From the NCBI GenBank assembly GCA_027310305.1, contig DAIDBD010000118.1, forward strand, positions 1-53,834: a stretch of 53,834 bases of DNA, read 5' to 3'. Both the position numbers and the translations under genes were made by a program. Positions 35,889 to 46,245 of the stretch are shown in pieces. The DNA comes from Herminiimonas sp. Its GTDB lineage: Bacteria; Pseudomonadota; Gammaproteobacteria; Burkholderiales; Burkholderiaceae_D. The notes below the pieces were generated by a model, which saw nothing but the letters and a program-made list of their open reading frames with translations, had not been told where the DNA came from and did no database searches. Numbering within the stretch: position 1 is the first letter of the stretch; each line of letters opens with the position of its first letter.

Positions 35889-37064
35889 TTAATTCATTAC
35901 ATTGAGTTCTTCGGTCCGGCGCGGCGGATAGGTTTCCCACTGGCTGCAGCCCGGACATTGCCAATAGAATTGCCTCGCCTTGAAGCCGCAATGGCTGCAT
36001 TGGTAGCGTGCCAGCTTTTGAGCGTAGCCATGCACCAGATTTTTAACCAGCGACAACTCGGGCCGCACTTCGGGCGGCGCGTGCATCAAACGCGCTTCCA
36101 GCAACTTATCCAGGCCCAGCAGGGTAGGCGTCCGGCGCAATTCATCGCTTACCAGCTGGTTGGCCGCATCAACACCATCAAGCTCGAGCACCGCTTGGAA
36201 AACCACCTCCAGCAAGTCAATCGAGGATGCTTCGGCCAGATAGATTTTCAACAAATTCACGCCCTCTTGCGGTCTACCGACTGCACGATAGCCGTCCATC
36301 AGACGTTGCGCAACCAGGGCGACATGCGGGACGCTTTGATGTTCGACCCGGCGCCATGCCCGCAACGCGGCTTCGGTATCGCCTTTCGCCAGACAGACGT
36401 CTCCGATCAGCATGGTGGCGCGTACATTCTTGCGATCGGCTGCCAATGCCTTTTCCAGCATCGCGAGCGCTGCGCCGGGATGCGTGTGAACCAGTTCGTC
36501 CTGCGCCAATTCGCAATAAAATTGCGCGATTTCCTTTTGTCGTGCGCCGGCGCCGGACTCTTGCAGCGCACGTGCGGCCTCGATCGCACGCGACCATTCC
36601 TTTTCGCGCTGATAAATTTCAAGCACAGCCCTGCGCGCCTGCGCGCTGTATTGCGTATCAACCAGCTTGTTGAACGCCTCTTCGGCGCGATCGAGCAGCC
36701 CTGCCTTCAAATAATCCTGGCCCAATTCATACTGCGCATGCACTTGATGCTCCTGAGGCAAATCCGGCCTGGCCAGCAAATTCTGATGTACCCGGATCGC
36801 ACGTTCCGTTTCGCCGCGTCGCCGGAACAGATTCCCCAATGCAAAATGCAATTCGACCGTTTCCGGATCAAGCTTGACGATTTCAATGAATGCATCGATC
36901 GCCTTGTCCGGCTGTTCATTCAATAAAAAATTCAATCCCTTGAAATACCCGCGAGGCAAGCTGCGCGATTCGGATATCAGCTGCTTGATATCGATCCGTG
37001 CCGCGATCCAGCCCAGGCTGAAAAATATCGGAATGCCAAGCAACCACCAGGTTTCAAATTCCAT
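35889..37064 (-). CDS. lapB: LPS assembly protein LapB (YciM)
   Basis: A 391-residue protein. One N-terminal membrane helix (WWLLGIPIFFSLGWIAARI, about 6-24) is followed by a row of tetratricopeptide repeats (35-340: LLNEQPDKAIDAFIEIVKLDPE, LHFALGNLFRRRGETERAIRVH and others). A rubredoxin-like zinc/iron tail has CSHCG and CPGC. In E. coli LapB controls LpxC turnover and so the amount of LPS. It is preceded by lapA (48 bases) and followed by ugd. Confidence 0.95.
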   Translation of the reverse strand: MEFETWWLLGIPIFFSLGWIAARIDIKQLISESRSLPRGYFKGLNFLLNEQPDKAIDAFIEIVKLDPETVELHFALGNLFRRRGETERAIRVHQNLLARPDLPQEHQVHAQYELGQDYLKAGLLDRAEEAFNKLVDTQYSAQARRAVLEIYQREKEWSRAIEAARALQESGAGARQKEIAQFYCELAQDELVHTHPGAALAMLEKALAADRKNVRATMLIGDVCLAKGDTEAALRAWRRVEHQSVPHVALVAQRLMDGYRAVGRPQEGVNLLKIYLAEASSIDLLEVVFQAVLELDGVDAANQLVSDELRRTPTLLGLDKLLEARLMHAPPEVRPELSLVKNLVHGYAQKLARYQCSHCGFKARQFYWQCPGCSQWETYPPRRTEELNVMN

Positions 37065-37112
37065 GCGTATTTATCGTTGTCATAATTCGTGAGATGATGC
37101 GATCCATTGCAA

Positions 37113-37427
37113 TTATCGATTCACGATGCTATCCGGTTGCGGCGGCTGGACGCGCACGAGCTGCTGTGCTTCGTTCTCTTTCTGCAGGGCTGCGATCGCT
37201 TTTTTCTGTTTCGACAAATCGCGGCGATAACGGAACACTGTCGGTGTCATCGCCAATACGCCGAGTGCGGCGCCGGTTGCAAAAAAACCGAGCAGCAAAA
37301 GAACCAGCGGGCTTTTTATTTCGTAATTTAAAAAAAACCGCAACACCACTTCTTCGGTATTCTTCAATGCGAAACCGAAAAAAATCACAAAAAGAATAAC
37401 TGCGACGATTCTGAATAATATTTTCAT
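37113..37427 (-). CDS. lapA: LPS assembly protein LapA (DUF1049)
   Basis: A 104-residue inner-membrane protein with two hydrophobic helices (ILFRIVAVILFVIFFGFAL and PLVLLLLGFFATGAALGVLA) and a charged tail that ends in PPQPDSIVNR. The motif NTEEVVLRFF between the helices is typical. It is the usual upstream partner of lapB. Isolated from ihfB by a terminator, so lapA-lapB has its own promoter in the 264 bases before it, which I cannot identify. Confidence 0.9.
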   Translation of the reverse strand: MKILFRIVAVILFVIFFGFALKNTEEVVLRFFLNYEIKSPLVLLLLGFFATGAALGVLAMTPTVFRYRRDLSKQKKAIAALQKENEAQQLVRVQPPQPDSIVNR

Positions 37428-37591
37428 GAGGCAGATTCCCTATCGTCCATGGCAATGGATCATTGCCATCAGATGTCCCGATCCGGCATTCCGGCACATT
37501 GCCGGAATTAACCGAAATTGTACGTGAAACGAAGTTTCAGTGAAGGCTAACTTGCACAGCAAGTTAAGCAGCTTTAGCTGAGGCCGAAACT

Positions 37592-37621
37592 AAAAAAAAC
37601 GGCATCCGAAGATGCCGTTTT
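37592..37621 (-). terminator. terminator after ihfB
   Basis: AAAACGGCATC, CGAA, GATGCCGTTTT on the plus strand. In the minus-strand direction the stem runs into T8 (37592-37599), a textbook Rho-independent terminator between ihfB and lapA. Confidence 0.88.
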
Positions 37622-37691
37622 AGGCTTTGTCTATTGCAGCACGGAGTCGAGTGCACCGGCACCGTGCCCCGACACTTTTTAGAACCACTAC

Positions 37692-37997
37692 TCAGTCTTC
37701 CTTGATCGGTTGCCCCACCATGGCGTCCACCCGCTCGCGCAACTCTTTGCCCGGCTTGAAGTGCGGCACCCGTTTTTCAGGCACCATCACCTTGTCGCCC
37801 GACTTCGGATTGCGTCCGATGCGAGGCGGACGGCTGTTAAGCGCAAAGCTGCCGAAACCGCGAATCTCGATGCGTTGACCGGTTGCCAGCGCATCTGCCA
37901 TTGCATCGAGAATGGTCTTGACCGCGTAATCCGCATCTTTGGCAACCAGTTGCGGATAACGTTCTGCCAAGCGAGCAATCAGCTCCGACTTTGTCAT
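37692..37997 (-). CDS. ihfB: integration host factor subunit beta
   Basis: A 101-residue DNA-bending protein of the HU/IHF family. [26 protein letters not shown] and [31 protein letters not shown] contain the beta-ribbon arm and the proline used to kink DNA. It pairs with IhfA, encoded elsewhere. It is the downstream partner of rpsA (15 bases apart), the order seen in most betaproteobacteria and in E. coli. Confidence 0.96.
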   Translation of the reverse strand: MTKSELIARLAERYPQLVAKDADYAVKTILDAMADALATGQRIEIRGFGSFALNSRPPRIGRNPKSGDKVMVPEKRVPHFKPGKELRERVDAMVGQPIKED

Positions 37998-38012
37998 TTA
38001 CGGGATCGACCC

Positions 38013-39728
38013 TTAGTTCTTGTTGTCGAGTTTCGCTTTTAACAGCGCACCCAGACTGGTCGTACCGGAAGCGGCGTTGGCGTCCGAAGACATCTTCTGC
38101 ATGGCTTCCTGCGTCTCGACATTGTCTTTCGCCTTGATCGACAATTGAATGCCGCGCGCCTTGCGGTCGATGTTGATGACCATCGCTTCAACCTTGTCGC
38201 CGACCTTCAGGTGCGTACCGGCATCTTCCACGCGGTCGCGGGAGAGTTCGGAAGCACGCAGATAACCTTCGACTTCTTCCGACAACTGGATCACTGCGCC
38301 TTTAGGCTCGACCGATTTGACCGTGCCGGACACCAGCGCGCCCTTGTCGTTCATCGCAGCGAAGTTGTTGAACGGATCGCCTTCGAGTTGCTTGACGCCC
38401 AGTGAAACGCGCTCGCGCTCGACATCGATCGCCAGCACGATCGCTTCCAGCTCGTCGCCTTTCTTGAAGCGGCGCACAGCTTCTTCGCCGGTTTCGGTCC
38501 AGGACAGGTCGGACAGGTGAACCAGGCCGTCGATGTTGCCGGCCAGCCCGATGAATACGCCGAAGTCGGTGATCGATTTGATCGCGCCGCTGACCTTGTC
38601 GCCCTTCTTGTGCGTAATCGCGAAATCATCCCACGGATTGGCCTTGCACTGCTTCATGCCGAGGCTGATGCGGCGACGGTCTTCGTCGATTTCCAGGACC
38701 ATGACTTCGACTTCATCACCCAGTTGAACGACCTTGTTCGGCGCCACGTTCTTGTTGGTCCAGTCCATTTCGGACACGTGAACCAGGCCTTCGATACCCT
38801 GCTCGACTTCAACGAATGCGCCGTAGTCGGTGAGGTTCGTGACTTTACCGAACAGGCGGGTGCCTTGCGGATAACGACGCGACAGACCGGTCCACGGATC
38901 GTCGCCCAACTGCTTGACGCCCAGCGAAACGCGGTTTTTCTCTTGATCGTACTTGAGAACCTTGGCGGTGATTTCCTGGCCGACGGTCAGCACTTCCGAC
39001 GGATGACGCACGCGACGCCATGCCAGATCGGTGATGTGCAGCAGGCCATCGATGCCGCCGAGGTCGACGAATGCGCCGTAATCGGTAATGTTCTTGACGA
39101 CGCCGGTCACCACGGTGCCTTCTTTCAGGGTTTCCATCAATTTCTGGCGCTCTTCGCCCATCGATGCTTCGATGACGGCACGGCGCGACAGCACGACGTT
39201 GTTACGCTTGCGGTCGAGCTTGATGACCTTGAATTCCAGGGTCTTGCCTTCGAACGGCGTCGTGTCCTTGACCGGACGGGTATCGACCAGCGAACCCGGC
39301 AGGAACGCACGGATGCCGTTGGTCAGGACAGTCAGGCCGCCCTTGACCTTGCCATTGACGGTACCGATGACGATCTCGCCGGACTCCATCGCTTTTTCCA
39401 GCGAGAGCCACGACGCGAGACGCTTGGCCTTGTCGCGCGACAGGATGGTGTCGCCGAAGCCGTTTTCGAGCGACTCGATTGCAACGGAAATGAAATCGCC
39501 AACGACGACTTCGAGTTCGCCATTGTCGTTCTTGAATTCTTCGATGGGTATGAACGCTTCGGATTTCAGGCCGGCGTTGACGATCACGAAATTGTGGTCG
39601 AAACGAACGACTTCAGCCGAAATCACTTCGCCTGAACGCATGTCTTGACGTGACAGCGATTCTTCGAAGAGAGCAGCAAAACTTTCCATACCAGGTGCAG
39701 ATTCGGGGGAGGTAGCAACAGTTGACAT
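38013..39728 (-). CDS. rpsA: 30S ribosomal protein S1
   Basis: 571 residues with six S1/OB repeats: for example [70 protein letters not shown] and [26 protein letters not shown]. It binds mRNA to the ribosome. The start at 39728 (MSTVATSPE) is preferred over a frame from 39797; another candidate is the ATG at 39689 ([11 protein letters not shown]). No strong Shine-Dalgarno is present. The 135-base upstream gap to cmk is AT-rich and probably contains its leader and promoter. Confidence 0.96.
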   Translation of the reverse strand: MSTVATSPESAPGMESFAALFEESLSRQDMRSGEVISAEVVRFDHNFVIVNAGLKSEAFIPIEEFKNDNGELEVVVGDFISVAIESLENGFGDTILSRDKAKRLASWLSLEKAMESGEIVIGTVNGKVKGGLTVLTNGIRAFLPGSLVDTRPVKDTTPFEGKTLEFKVIKLDRKRNNVVLSRRAVIEASMGEERQKLMETLKEGTVVTGVVKNITDYGAFVDLGGIDGLLHITDLAWRRVRHPSEVLTVGQEITAKVLKYDQEKNRVSLGVKQLGDDPWTGLSRRYPQGTRLFGKVTNLTDYGAFVEVEQGIEGLVHVSEMDWTNKNVAPNKVVQLGDEVEVMVLEIDEDRRRISLGMKQCKANPWDDFAITHKKGDKVSGAIKSITDFGVFIGLAGNIDGLVHLSDLSWTETGEEAVRRFKKGDELEAIVLAIDVERERVSLGVKQLEGDPFNNFAAMNDKGALVSGTVKSVEPKGAVIQLSEEVEGYLRASELSRDRVEDAGTHLKVGDKVEAMVINIDRKARGIQLSIKAKDNVETQEAMQKMSSDANAASGTTSLGALLKAKLDNKN

Positions 39729-39863
39729 AGGTTTAAACAGGGTTATCCAATTTCGATCGCGAATTGCGGCAAATATTGGGTTAAGGTTTTTCAACACCCG
39801 ACAACACCTTGCGTCTTATCGGGCACCAATTGCACTACAGACTACAAATTCAAACGACAAATT

Positions 39864-40538
39864 TCACGCCAGCTTTTTTACGGATGCATACCAGGCAAGA
39901 ACTTGTTCGACCGCCTGATCGGCTGTCATATCGGACGTATCCAGCAAATAGGCTCCTTCGGCAGGTTTGAGCGGTGCAATTGAACGGTTAGCGTCGCGCG
40001 CGTCCCGTTCAGTCAAATCTTTTAGAAGGTCTTCCATATTAGCAGAAAAACCCTTGCCAATCAATTGCTTATAGCGTCTTTGCGCGCGTGCCGCGACACT
40101 TGCCGTCAGAAATACTTTTAGCGGTGCATGCGGGAAAATCACGGTTCCCATGTCGCGCCCGTCAGCCACCAGACCGGGCGCCATGCGAAAGCGTAGTTGC
40201 AGTCCGTACAAAGCCTGCCTCAATGTTGGCAGCATTGCAATTTTTGACGCAGTATTGCCTACTTCCTCAGCGCGGATTGCTTCAGTCACGTTCTCATTGG
40301 CAAGCAATATTTTTTCGCCGACGAACGTACATGGCAATGCGCCGGCCAGCTTGGCAAGCGCATGCTCATCATTCAATGCCGTGCCGCTGCGCAGCGCCGA
40401 CAACGCGGTCAATCGGTACAACGCCCCCGAATCGAGGTAATGAAAGCCGAGATGTTGCGCGACCCGTTGCGCGACAGTGCCCTTGCCGGATGCGGTAGGA
40501 CCATCAATCGTTATGACGGGAATGGAAGAAGTTGGCAT
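39864..40538 (-). CDS. cmk: cytidylate kinase
   Basis: A 224-residue nucleoside monophosphate kinase for CMP/dCMP. The P-loop is [17 protein letters not shown], the CMP-binding region is [23 protein letters not shown], and the lid contains RRYKQL and [19 protein letters not shown]. The start at 40538 ([13 protein letters not shown]) is chosen, since a longer frame overlaps aroA. It starts two bases beyond the aroA stop, so it belongs to the aroA-tyrA string. The order aroA, cmk, rpsA, ihfB is widely conserved. Confidence 0.95.
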   Translation of the reverse strand: MPTSSIPVITIDGPTASGKGTVAQRVAQHLGFHYLDSGALYRLTALSALRSGTALNDEHALAKLAGALPCTFVGEKILLANENVTEAIRAEEVGNTASKIAMLPTLRQALYGLQLRFRMAPGLVADGRDMGTVIFPHAPLKVFLTASVAARAQRRYKQLIGKGFSANMEDLLKDLTERDARDANRSIAPLKPAEGAYLLDTSDMTADQAVEQVLAWYASVKKLA

Positions 40539-40540
40539 GT

Positions 40541-41866
40541 TCAGAACAAGTCGTTTTGCGCGATCTTGGCAAAGGCGCTGAAATAATCCGGGAAAGTCTT
40601 GGCCACGCACTTGGGATCGTTAATCCGCACTTTGGTGCCCCGGCGCACTGCGCCATCGAGCGATGCAAGCGAAAAACACATCGCCATCCGATGATCGTCA
40701 TAGGTATCGATGGCGGCGGCACGCAATTGCGCGGGCGGCGTTACGCCCAGGTAATCAGCACCCTCTTCCACGATTGCGCCAAGCTTGCGCAGCTCGGTCG
40801 CCATCGCAGCGATACGGTCGGTTTCCTTGACGCGCCAGCTGCCGATGTTACGCAGCACGCTGCGGCCTTCCGCATACAGCGCCGCTATGGCAATCGTCAT
40901 CGCGGCGTCGGGAATATGGTTGAAATCGGCATCGATCGCCTTCAACGGGCCATGCGACTCCGCCTCGATCCAGTTGTCGCCGATCGAGACGGTCGCCCCC
41001 ATCTGCTGCAATGCTTCGACGAAGCGCACGTCGCCCTGGATGCTGTCGCGGCCGACCCCTTCGATCCGTACCGGTCCGCCGGCAATCGCGCCGGCCGCCA
41101 GAAAATACGACGCGGATGACGCATCGCCTTCGACATGGATAATGCCGGGGCTAGTGTATTGCTGTCCGGCCTGGATCGTGAACGCTTGCCAGCCGTCGCG
41201 TTCGACAGTAACGCCAAAGCGCCGCATCAGGTTGAGCGTAATTTCAATATACGGCTTGGAAATCAACTCGCCGACCACCTCGATTCTGACCGCATGTTCC
41301 TTTGCCATCAGCGGCGCCGCCATCAACAGCGCCGTCAGGAACTGGCTCGATACATTGCCGCGCACCTGCATGCATTGCGCATGCAGGTGGCCGCGCTGAA
41401 CATGCAACGGCGGAAAACCGGCAACGCCCGTGTACGCGATGCGCGCACCGACTGCATGCAATGCCTCGACCAGGTCGCCGATCGGACGTTCATGCATCCG
41501 CGATACGCCATGGATCGTGTAGTCGCCGCCCATCACTGCCAGTGCAGCAGTCAGTGGACGTATGGCGGTGCCGGCATTGCCCATGAACAGGTCGGCATGA
41601 TGCACCGGAAAAGCGCCTTGCGCGCCGTGCACGATGTAGTTTTGCGTTTCGCCGACCTGCTCCCATTTGACGCCCAGCTTCTGCAACGCCATCAGCATCA
41701 CATGGGTATCGTCGGATGCCAGCAAGTCCATGATCTGCGTTGTGCCATCGGCCAGTGCGGCAAGCAGCAAGGTGCGATTGGAAATGCTTTTCGAGCCCGG
41801 CAATCGCACCGTGCCCTGCGCATGCATCGCAGGCTGCAGATCGAGATAGGGCGGATACCGTTTCAT
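40541..41866 (-). CDS. aroA: 3-phosphoshikimate 1-carboxyvinyltransferase (EPSP synthase)
   Basis: 441 residues. It joins shikimate-3-phosphate to phosphoenolpyruvate. [18 protein letters not shown] (PEP/shikimate-binding), [19 protein letters not shown] (the loop that decides glyphosate sensitivity; [10 protein letters not shown] is the class I form) and [13 protein letters not shown]-like [12 protein letters not shown] are seen. The ATG at 41866 overlaps the tyrA stop by one base (TAATG), arguing for coupling; the frame's upstream extension is a shadow. Confidence 0.96.
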   Translation of the reverse strand: MKRYPPYLDLQPAMHAQGTVRLPGSKSISNRTLLLAALADGTTQIMDLLASDDTHVMLMALQKLGVKWEQVGETQNYIVHGAQGAFPVHHADLFMGNAGTAIRPLTAALAVMGGDYTIHGVSRMHERPIGDLVEALHAVGARIAYTGVAGFPPLHVQRGHLHAQCMQVRGNVSSQFLTALLMAAPLMAKEHAVRIEVVGELISKPYIEITLNLMRRFGVTVERDGWQAFTIQAGQQYTSPGIIHVEGDASSASYFLAAGAIAGGPVRIEGVGRDSIQGDVRFVEALQQMGATVSIGDNWIEAESHGPLKAIDADFNHIPDAAMTIAIAALYAEGRSVLRNIGSWRVKETDRIAAMATELRKLGAIVEEGADYLGVTPPAQLRAAAIDTYDDHRMAMCFSLASLDGAVRRGTKVRINDPKCVAKTFPDYFSAFAKIAQNDLF

Positions 41867-42792
41867 TAATCGCCACCTTGCCTGTCTTGTTTTTCGGCGG
41901 TCTCGATAGCGCGCGTCCAATTCTGGCGCGCATGCTGCGCATTGGCATAGATTGCTTCAATCGCGGCGCCGTCACCGGCTGCCAGCAGATCGCGCAGTTG
42001 CGTCAACTGCGCCATGTAGGAATCCAGTTCGGTCAGCAGCGCCGGCTGGTTGGCCAAGGTAATGTCGCGCCACATCTCGGCCGACGAACCCGCGATCCGG
42101 GTGAAATCGCGGAATCCGCTCGCCGCATATTGAAACAGCAAATCGGCATGCGGCTTTTTGGCAATGTCATCGACCAACGCGTAAGCCAGCAGATGCGGCA
42201 AGTGGCTGACCGCGGCAAATACGCAATCATGCTTTTCCGGCGTCAGTTGATGAATGATGGCGCCGCACTGCCTCCATGCGTTGGCGACCCGTTCGATATC
42301 TTGCATTGCATTTTCCGGCAATGCGGCCAGCACTACTTTCTTGCCGACATATAAATCGGCAATGGCCGCATCCGGCCCATTCAATTCGCGACCGGCAATC
42401 GGATGTCCCGGCACGAATTGCGCAATTTTCTTGCCGAGGGCCTTGCGGGCAGCCGCGACCACGTCCGTCTTGGTGCTGCCGGCATCGGTCACAACCGTGC
42501 CGGGTTGCAAATGCGGCGCGATGCCAGCCAATATCGATTCGGTCTGCGCTACGGGAGCGGCAATCAGCACCAGATCGGCATCGCGTACTGCATCTTCCGC
42601 GGAATGAATCATCGCATCGATGATGCCAAGTTCCTTGGCACGCTTCAGGGAAGCTGCGCTGCGGCCAATGCCGACCACTTGCTCCACGGCGCCTGCCTTT
42701 TTCAATGCAAGCGCAAATGAACCGCCGATCAAGCCGACGCCGAAAATTGCGATTTTTTTGAACACGGATGGATGCTTAAAAAGAGTGAGCAA
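41866..42792 (-). CDS. tyrA: prephenate dehydrogenase
   Basis: A 308-residue NAD-dependent enzyme making 4-hydroxyphenylpyruvate for tyrosine. [21 protein letters not shown] is the NAD fold. [12 protein letters not shown] and [16 protein letters not shown] carry the conserved Asp/His residues. There is no chorismate mutase domain; that activity is fused to pheA. An ACT domain is absent, so feedback by tyrosine, if any, is through other residues. It lies 33 bases after hisC. Confidence 0.93.
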   Translation of the reverse strand: MLTLFKHPSVFKKIAIFGVGLIGGSFALALKKAGAVEQVVGIGRSAASLKRAKELGIIDAMIHSAEDAVRDADLVLIAAPVAQTESILAGIAPHLQPGTVVTDAGSTKTDVVAAARKALGKKIAQFVPGHPIAGRELNGPDAAIADLYVGKKVVLAALPENAMQDIERVANAWRQCGAIIHQLTPEKHDCVFAAVSHLPHLLAYALVDDIAKKPHADLLFQYAASGFRDFTRIAGSSAEMWRDITLANQPALLTELDSYMAQLTQLRDLLAAGDGAAIEAIYANAQHARQNWTRAIETAEKQDRQGGD

Positions 42793-42825
42793 TCGTTTCG
42801 CAACGCGCGAAAAATAGCGATGACA

Positions 42826-43935
42826 TCATGCAGCCAATATTTTTTTCAATGCCGCGATAAACGCGGCATTTTCTTCCGGCAAGCCAACTGAAATGCGTAG
42901 CCATTGCGGCAAGCCGTAGTTGCCGACCGGACGCACGATCACGCCCTGCTTCAACAATGCAATATTCACGCGCGCACCGGCGGTGTCTTCATTGCCGACC
43001 CTGACCAGCACGAAATTGCCGAACGACGGTACATATTCAAGATCCATCGCGTCGAACGCTTGCGTCAACTGCCGATAGCCGTCGGCATTGACTTTCGCAC
43101 TCTTTTGCAAGAAGGCGCTGTCGTTCAGCGCCGCAACGGCGGCGGCTTGCGCCAGCGAATTCACATTGAACGGCTGGCGAATGCGGTTCAGCAGATCGGT
43201 AATCGACGGCTGCGCGATGCCGAAGCCAATCCGCAGCCCCGCCAGTCCATAAGCCTTCGACAAGGTGCGCGACACCAGCAGATTCGGATACTGCCTGACC
43301 CAGGCGATCGATTCGTACTGCAGTTCGGGCGCCAGAAATTCGTTATACGCTTCATCCAGCACCACCACTACTTGCGGCGGCACGATTTTCAGGAATGCCT
43401 CGATTTCCGCGGCGGGCAGGAACGTCCCGGTCGGGTTATTCGGATTGGCGATAAAGATCAGCCTGGTATCGGCGGTGATGGCCCTCGCCATTGCATCCAG
43501 ATCATGCCCGTAATTTTTTGCAGCCACAACAATCGCCTGTGCGCCGACCGCTTGCGTGGCCAGTGCATACACCGCGAACGAATATTGTGCATAGATAACC
43601 GACTGTCCCGGCTGCACAAATGCATGGGCTGCCAATTCGAGAATGTCGTTGCTGCCGTTGCCGAGCGTGATCCATTCCGGCGGCACGCCATATTTGGCGG
43701 TGATCGCCGCTTTCAGTTCGAATCCGTTTGAATCGGGATAGCGGCCGATCTCGGCGACTGCCTTGAGCATTGCCTGCCTGGCTGATTCAGGCATGCCCAA
43801 TGGATTTTCATTGGAAGCGAGCTTGACGATGTTCGACTCGTCGAGTCCGAACTCGCGCGCAACTTCGGCAATCGGCTTGCCCCCTTGGTAGGGAGCAATG
43901 GCGCGGACGTACTTGGGTCCGAATTCAATAGACAT
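42826..43935 (-). CDS. hisC: histidinol-phosphate aminotransferase
   Basis: 369 residues of the class I/II PLP aminotransferases. LASNENPLGMPESARQAM, NPNNPTGTFLPAAEIEAFL, the Tyr in VVLDEAYNEFLAPE and the PLP lysine in SRTLSKAYGLAGLRIGFG are visible. In this genomic setting (pheA-hisC-tyrA-aroA) the enzyme may also transaminate phenylpyruvate and 4-hydroxyphenylpyruvate, as aromatic aminotransferases related to HisC do. The start at 43935 (ATG, MSIEFGPKYVR) has GGA seven bases upstream; the TTG at 43947 is not favoured. Confidence 0.93.
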   Translation of the reverse strand: MSIEFGPKYVRAIAPYQGGKPIAEVAREFGLDESNIVKLASNENPLGMPESARQAMLKAVAEIGRYPDSNGFELKAAITAKYGVPPEWITLGNGSNDILELAAHAFVQPGQSVIYAQYSFAVYALATQAVGAQAIVVAAKNYGHDLDAMARAITADTRLIFIANPNNPTGTFLPAAEIEAFLKIVPPQVVVVLDEAYNEFLAPELQYESIAWVRQYPNLLVSRTLSKAYGLAGLRIGFGIAQPSITDLLNRIRQPFNVNSLAQAAAVAALNDSAFLQKSAKVNADGYRQLTQAFDAMDLEYVPSFGNFVLVRVGNEDTAGARVNIALLKQGVIVRPVGNYGLPQWLRISVGLPEENAAFIAALKKILAA

Positions 43936-44039
43936 AGTGGATTCCAAAAATCAGATTGTTGGAGCGAATGCCGGAAGCGTCTTTGCGCTAATGCAAGCGA
44001 GCATTCTCGCTCTCTACCGCATGTGGCATGCGGGCTGAA

Positions 44040-45113
44040 TCACAAACTAAACGGATACGAACCGAGCAACTTGAAGAACGCCGCATTTTCTTTCAACTCT
44101 GCCAGCGCCTTCGCAACCTTGTCGTCCTGCGCATGTCCTTCGACGTCGACATAGAAGTAATACTCCCAGGTGCCCATGCGGGCCGGGCGCGACTCGAAGC
44201 GCGTCATCGATACGCCGTGCTTTGCCAGCGGTGCGAGCAGGTTGTAAACGGCACCGGCCTTGTTGGGCACCGACAGCACCAGCGAAGTCTGATCCTTGCC
44301 GCTCGGCGCGGTCTGCAAACGGCCGACGACTGCGAATCGGGTGCGGTTATGCGGATCATCCTGAATATGCGCGTTGACGACTTGCAAACCATACTTTTGT
44401 CCCGCGATTTCGCCGGCAATCGCCGCCGCCGCCGGGTCTTCGCTTGCAACGCGCGCGGCTTCGCCATTGGAAGTGACTGCCTGCCGTTCGATATTCGGAT
44501 AATGCTGGTTAAGCCATGCCTGGCATTGCGCCAGCGTCTGCGAATGCGCGCAAATACGCTGGACGCCGTCCATTGCGCCGCTCTTCGTCATCAGGCTGTG
44601 ATGCACTGGAATCGACACGCCGCCGCTGATGACCAGCGAGGTCTGCAGCAACAAATCAAGCGTGCGATTCACCGCGCCTTCCGATGAATTTTCGATGGGT
44701 ACGATACCGAAATCCGCTGTCCCCGCCTCTGTCGCCCGGAACACTTCATCGAACGATGCGCAAGGCATGCCTTCGACCGCATGACCGAACTGCTGATACA
44801 CCGCCTGCTCGCTGAAAGTGCCGATCGGACCGAGATAAGCAACCGTCACCCGTTTTTCCAGCGCGCGGCAAGCAGACATGATTTCGCGGAAAATCGTCTG
44901 GACATCGCTTCCCGCCAGCGGACCCGGATTGCGCTCGGCCACGCTGCCCAATACTTGCGCTTCCCGTTCGGGACGAAACACCGGCGCATTGGTCTCGGCC
45001 TTGACATGACCGACTTCCTGCGCCAACTGCGCACGGCGATTCAGCAAATCGAGAATTTGCGCGTCGATCGCATCGATCTGTTCACGCAGCGGTTTGAGTT
45101 TGTTATCAGTCAT
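44040..45113 (-). CDS. pheA: bifunctional chorismate mutase/prephenate dehydratase
   Basis: 357 residues in three parts. The chorismate mutase helix bundle (1-80) has LREQIDAIDAQILDLLNRRAQLAQEV and RPEREAQVL. Prephenate dehydratase (about 90-270) has VAYLGPIGTFSEQAVYQQFG, EVFRATEAGTADFGIVPIENSSEGAVNRTLDLLL. A C-terminal ACT domain has MTRFESRPARMGTWEYYFYVD, the phenylalanine-binding ESRP motif, so feedback inhibition is expected. The ATG at 45113 (MTDNKLKPL) is chosen; an upstream extension runs through a dispersed hairpin at 45123-45150 and is not believable as protein. Confidence 0.95.
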   Translation of the reverse strand: MTDNKLKPLREQIDAIDAQILDLLNRRAQLAQEVGHVKAETNAPVFRPEREAQVLGSVAERNPGPLAGSDVQTIFREIMSACRALEKRVTVAYLGPIGTFSEQAVYQQFGHAVEGMPCASFDEVFRATEAGTADFGIVPIENSSEGAVNRTLDLLLQTSLVISGGVSIPVHHSLMTKSGAMDGVQRICAHSQTLAQCQAWLNQHYPNIERQAVTSNGEAARVASEDPAAAAIAGEIAGQKYGLQVVNAHIQDDPHNRTRFAVVGRLQTAPSGKDQTSLVLSVPNKAGAVYNLLAPLAKHGVSMTRFESRPARMGTWEYYFYVDVEGHAQDDKVAKALAELKENAAFFKLLGSYPFSL

Positions 45114-45122
45114 AAAGTCAGA

Positions 45123-45150
45123 CGTCATTCCGGCTTGCGCCGGAATGACG
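45123..45150. repeat. CGTCATTCCGGC dispersed hairpin between serC and pheA
   Basis: CGTCATTCCGGC, TTGC, GCCGGAATGACG: perfect 12-base arms. The same 12-mer begins the repeat at 13207. It sits in the 40 bases between serC and pheA and may act on the transcript there. Confidence 0.75.
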
Positions 45151-45153
45151 GCG

Positions 45154-46245
45154 CTATCCATTATTCTTTTCAAATTCTTTCAGATACTCCACCAATGCGT
45201 GGACACCTTCAATCGGCATCGCATTGTAAATTGACGCCCGCATGCCGCCCACAGACTTATGGCCCTTCAATTGCAACAGGCCATGTTCCTTTGCACCGGC
45301 GAGAAACGCATCGTTCAACGACTTGTCATGCAGGAAAAACGGCACATTCATCCGCGAGCGGCAATCTTTTGCAATGGGATTGCCGTAAAAATCGGTTGCA
45401 TCCAGATAGTCGTACAACAACGCCGCCTTGGCAATATTGCGCTGTTCGATCGCCGCCACGCCGCCCTGGCGCTTCAGCCATTGAAACACGAGGCCGGCAA
45501 TATAGATTGCGTAGGTCGGCGGCGTGTTGTACATCGAATCGTTTTTCGCGACCACGGTCCAGTCGAAAGCGGATGGGCAGACCGATAGCGCGTGTCCAAG
45601 CAAATCCTCCCGCACGATCACCATCGTCAATCCGGCCGGGCCGATATTCTTTTGCGCGCCGCCATAAATGACAGCGTATTTCGACACATCGATCACGCGC
45701 GACAGGATATGCGATGACATGTCCGCCACCAGCGGCACAGCGCCGACATCGGGCACGAAGTGATATTCGACGCCGCCTATCGTTTCGTTGGTGCAGACAT
45801 GCACATAAGCTGCATCCGGTGTCAGGCGCCATGCATCGCGCGCCGGAATCGACGTGAATTTCGACTCTTCAGACGACGCTGCAACATTGACCGTGCAGTA
45901 CTTGCGCGCCTCGGCAATGCTTTTTGTCGACCAGCTTCCCGTATTGATGAAATCCACCGTGGCGGGTTGCGGCTTGCTTCCGACAAGGTTCAGCGGAACG
46001 ATCGCATTTTCCGCAATCGCGCCGCCCTGCATGAACAAAACCTTGTAGTTGTCCGGTATCGACAGCAATTCGCGCAGATCGCGCTGCGCCTCCTGCAGAA
46101 TCGACATGAATTCCTTGCCGCGATGACTCATCTCCATCACGGACAGGCCGCTGCCGCGCCAATCGAGCATTTCGGCGGCGGCTTGCATCAGCACTTCCCG
46201 CGGCAACGCTGCCGGACCGGGCGCGAAATTGTAAATGCGGGTCAT
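45154..46245 (-). CDS. serC: phosphoserine aminotransferase
   Basis: 363 residues. It converts phosphohydroxypyruvate to phosphoserine and also serves vitamin B6 synthesis. [35 protein letters not shown] and [17 protein letters not shown] at the N-terminus, and the PLP lysine in [20 protein letters not shown], are present. The C-terminus [25 protein letters not shown] is typical. Its start overlaps the gyrA stop by four bases. Confidence 0.95.
   Translation of the reverse strand: MTRIYNFAPGPAALPREVLMQAAAEMLDWRGSGLSVMEMSHRGKEFMSILQEAQRDLRELLSIPDNYKVLFMQGGAIAENAIVPLNLVGSKPQPATVDFINTGSWSTKSIAEARKYCTVNVAASSEESKFTSIPARDAWRLTPDAAYVHVCTNETIGGVEYHFVPDVGAVPLVADMSSHILSRVIDVSKYAVIYGGAQKNIGPAGLTMVIVREDLLGHALSVCPSAFDWTVVAKNDSMYNTPPTYAIYIAGLVFQWLKRQGGVAAIEQRNIAKAALLYDYLDATDFYGNPIAKDCRSRMNVPFFLHDKSLNDAFLAGAKEHGLLQLKGHKSVGGMRASIYNAMPIEGVHALVEYLKEFEKNNG

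Noticed and set aside
38517-39635. Plus-strand 372-residue frame opposite rpsA
   Set aside because: Asp/Phe/Val-rich shadow of the S1 repeats; no ribosome-binding site and no known family.
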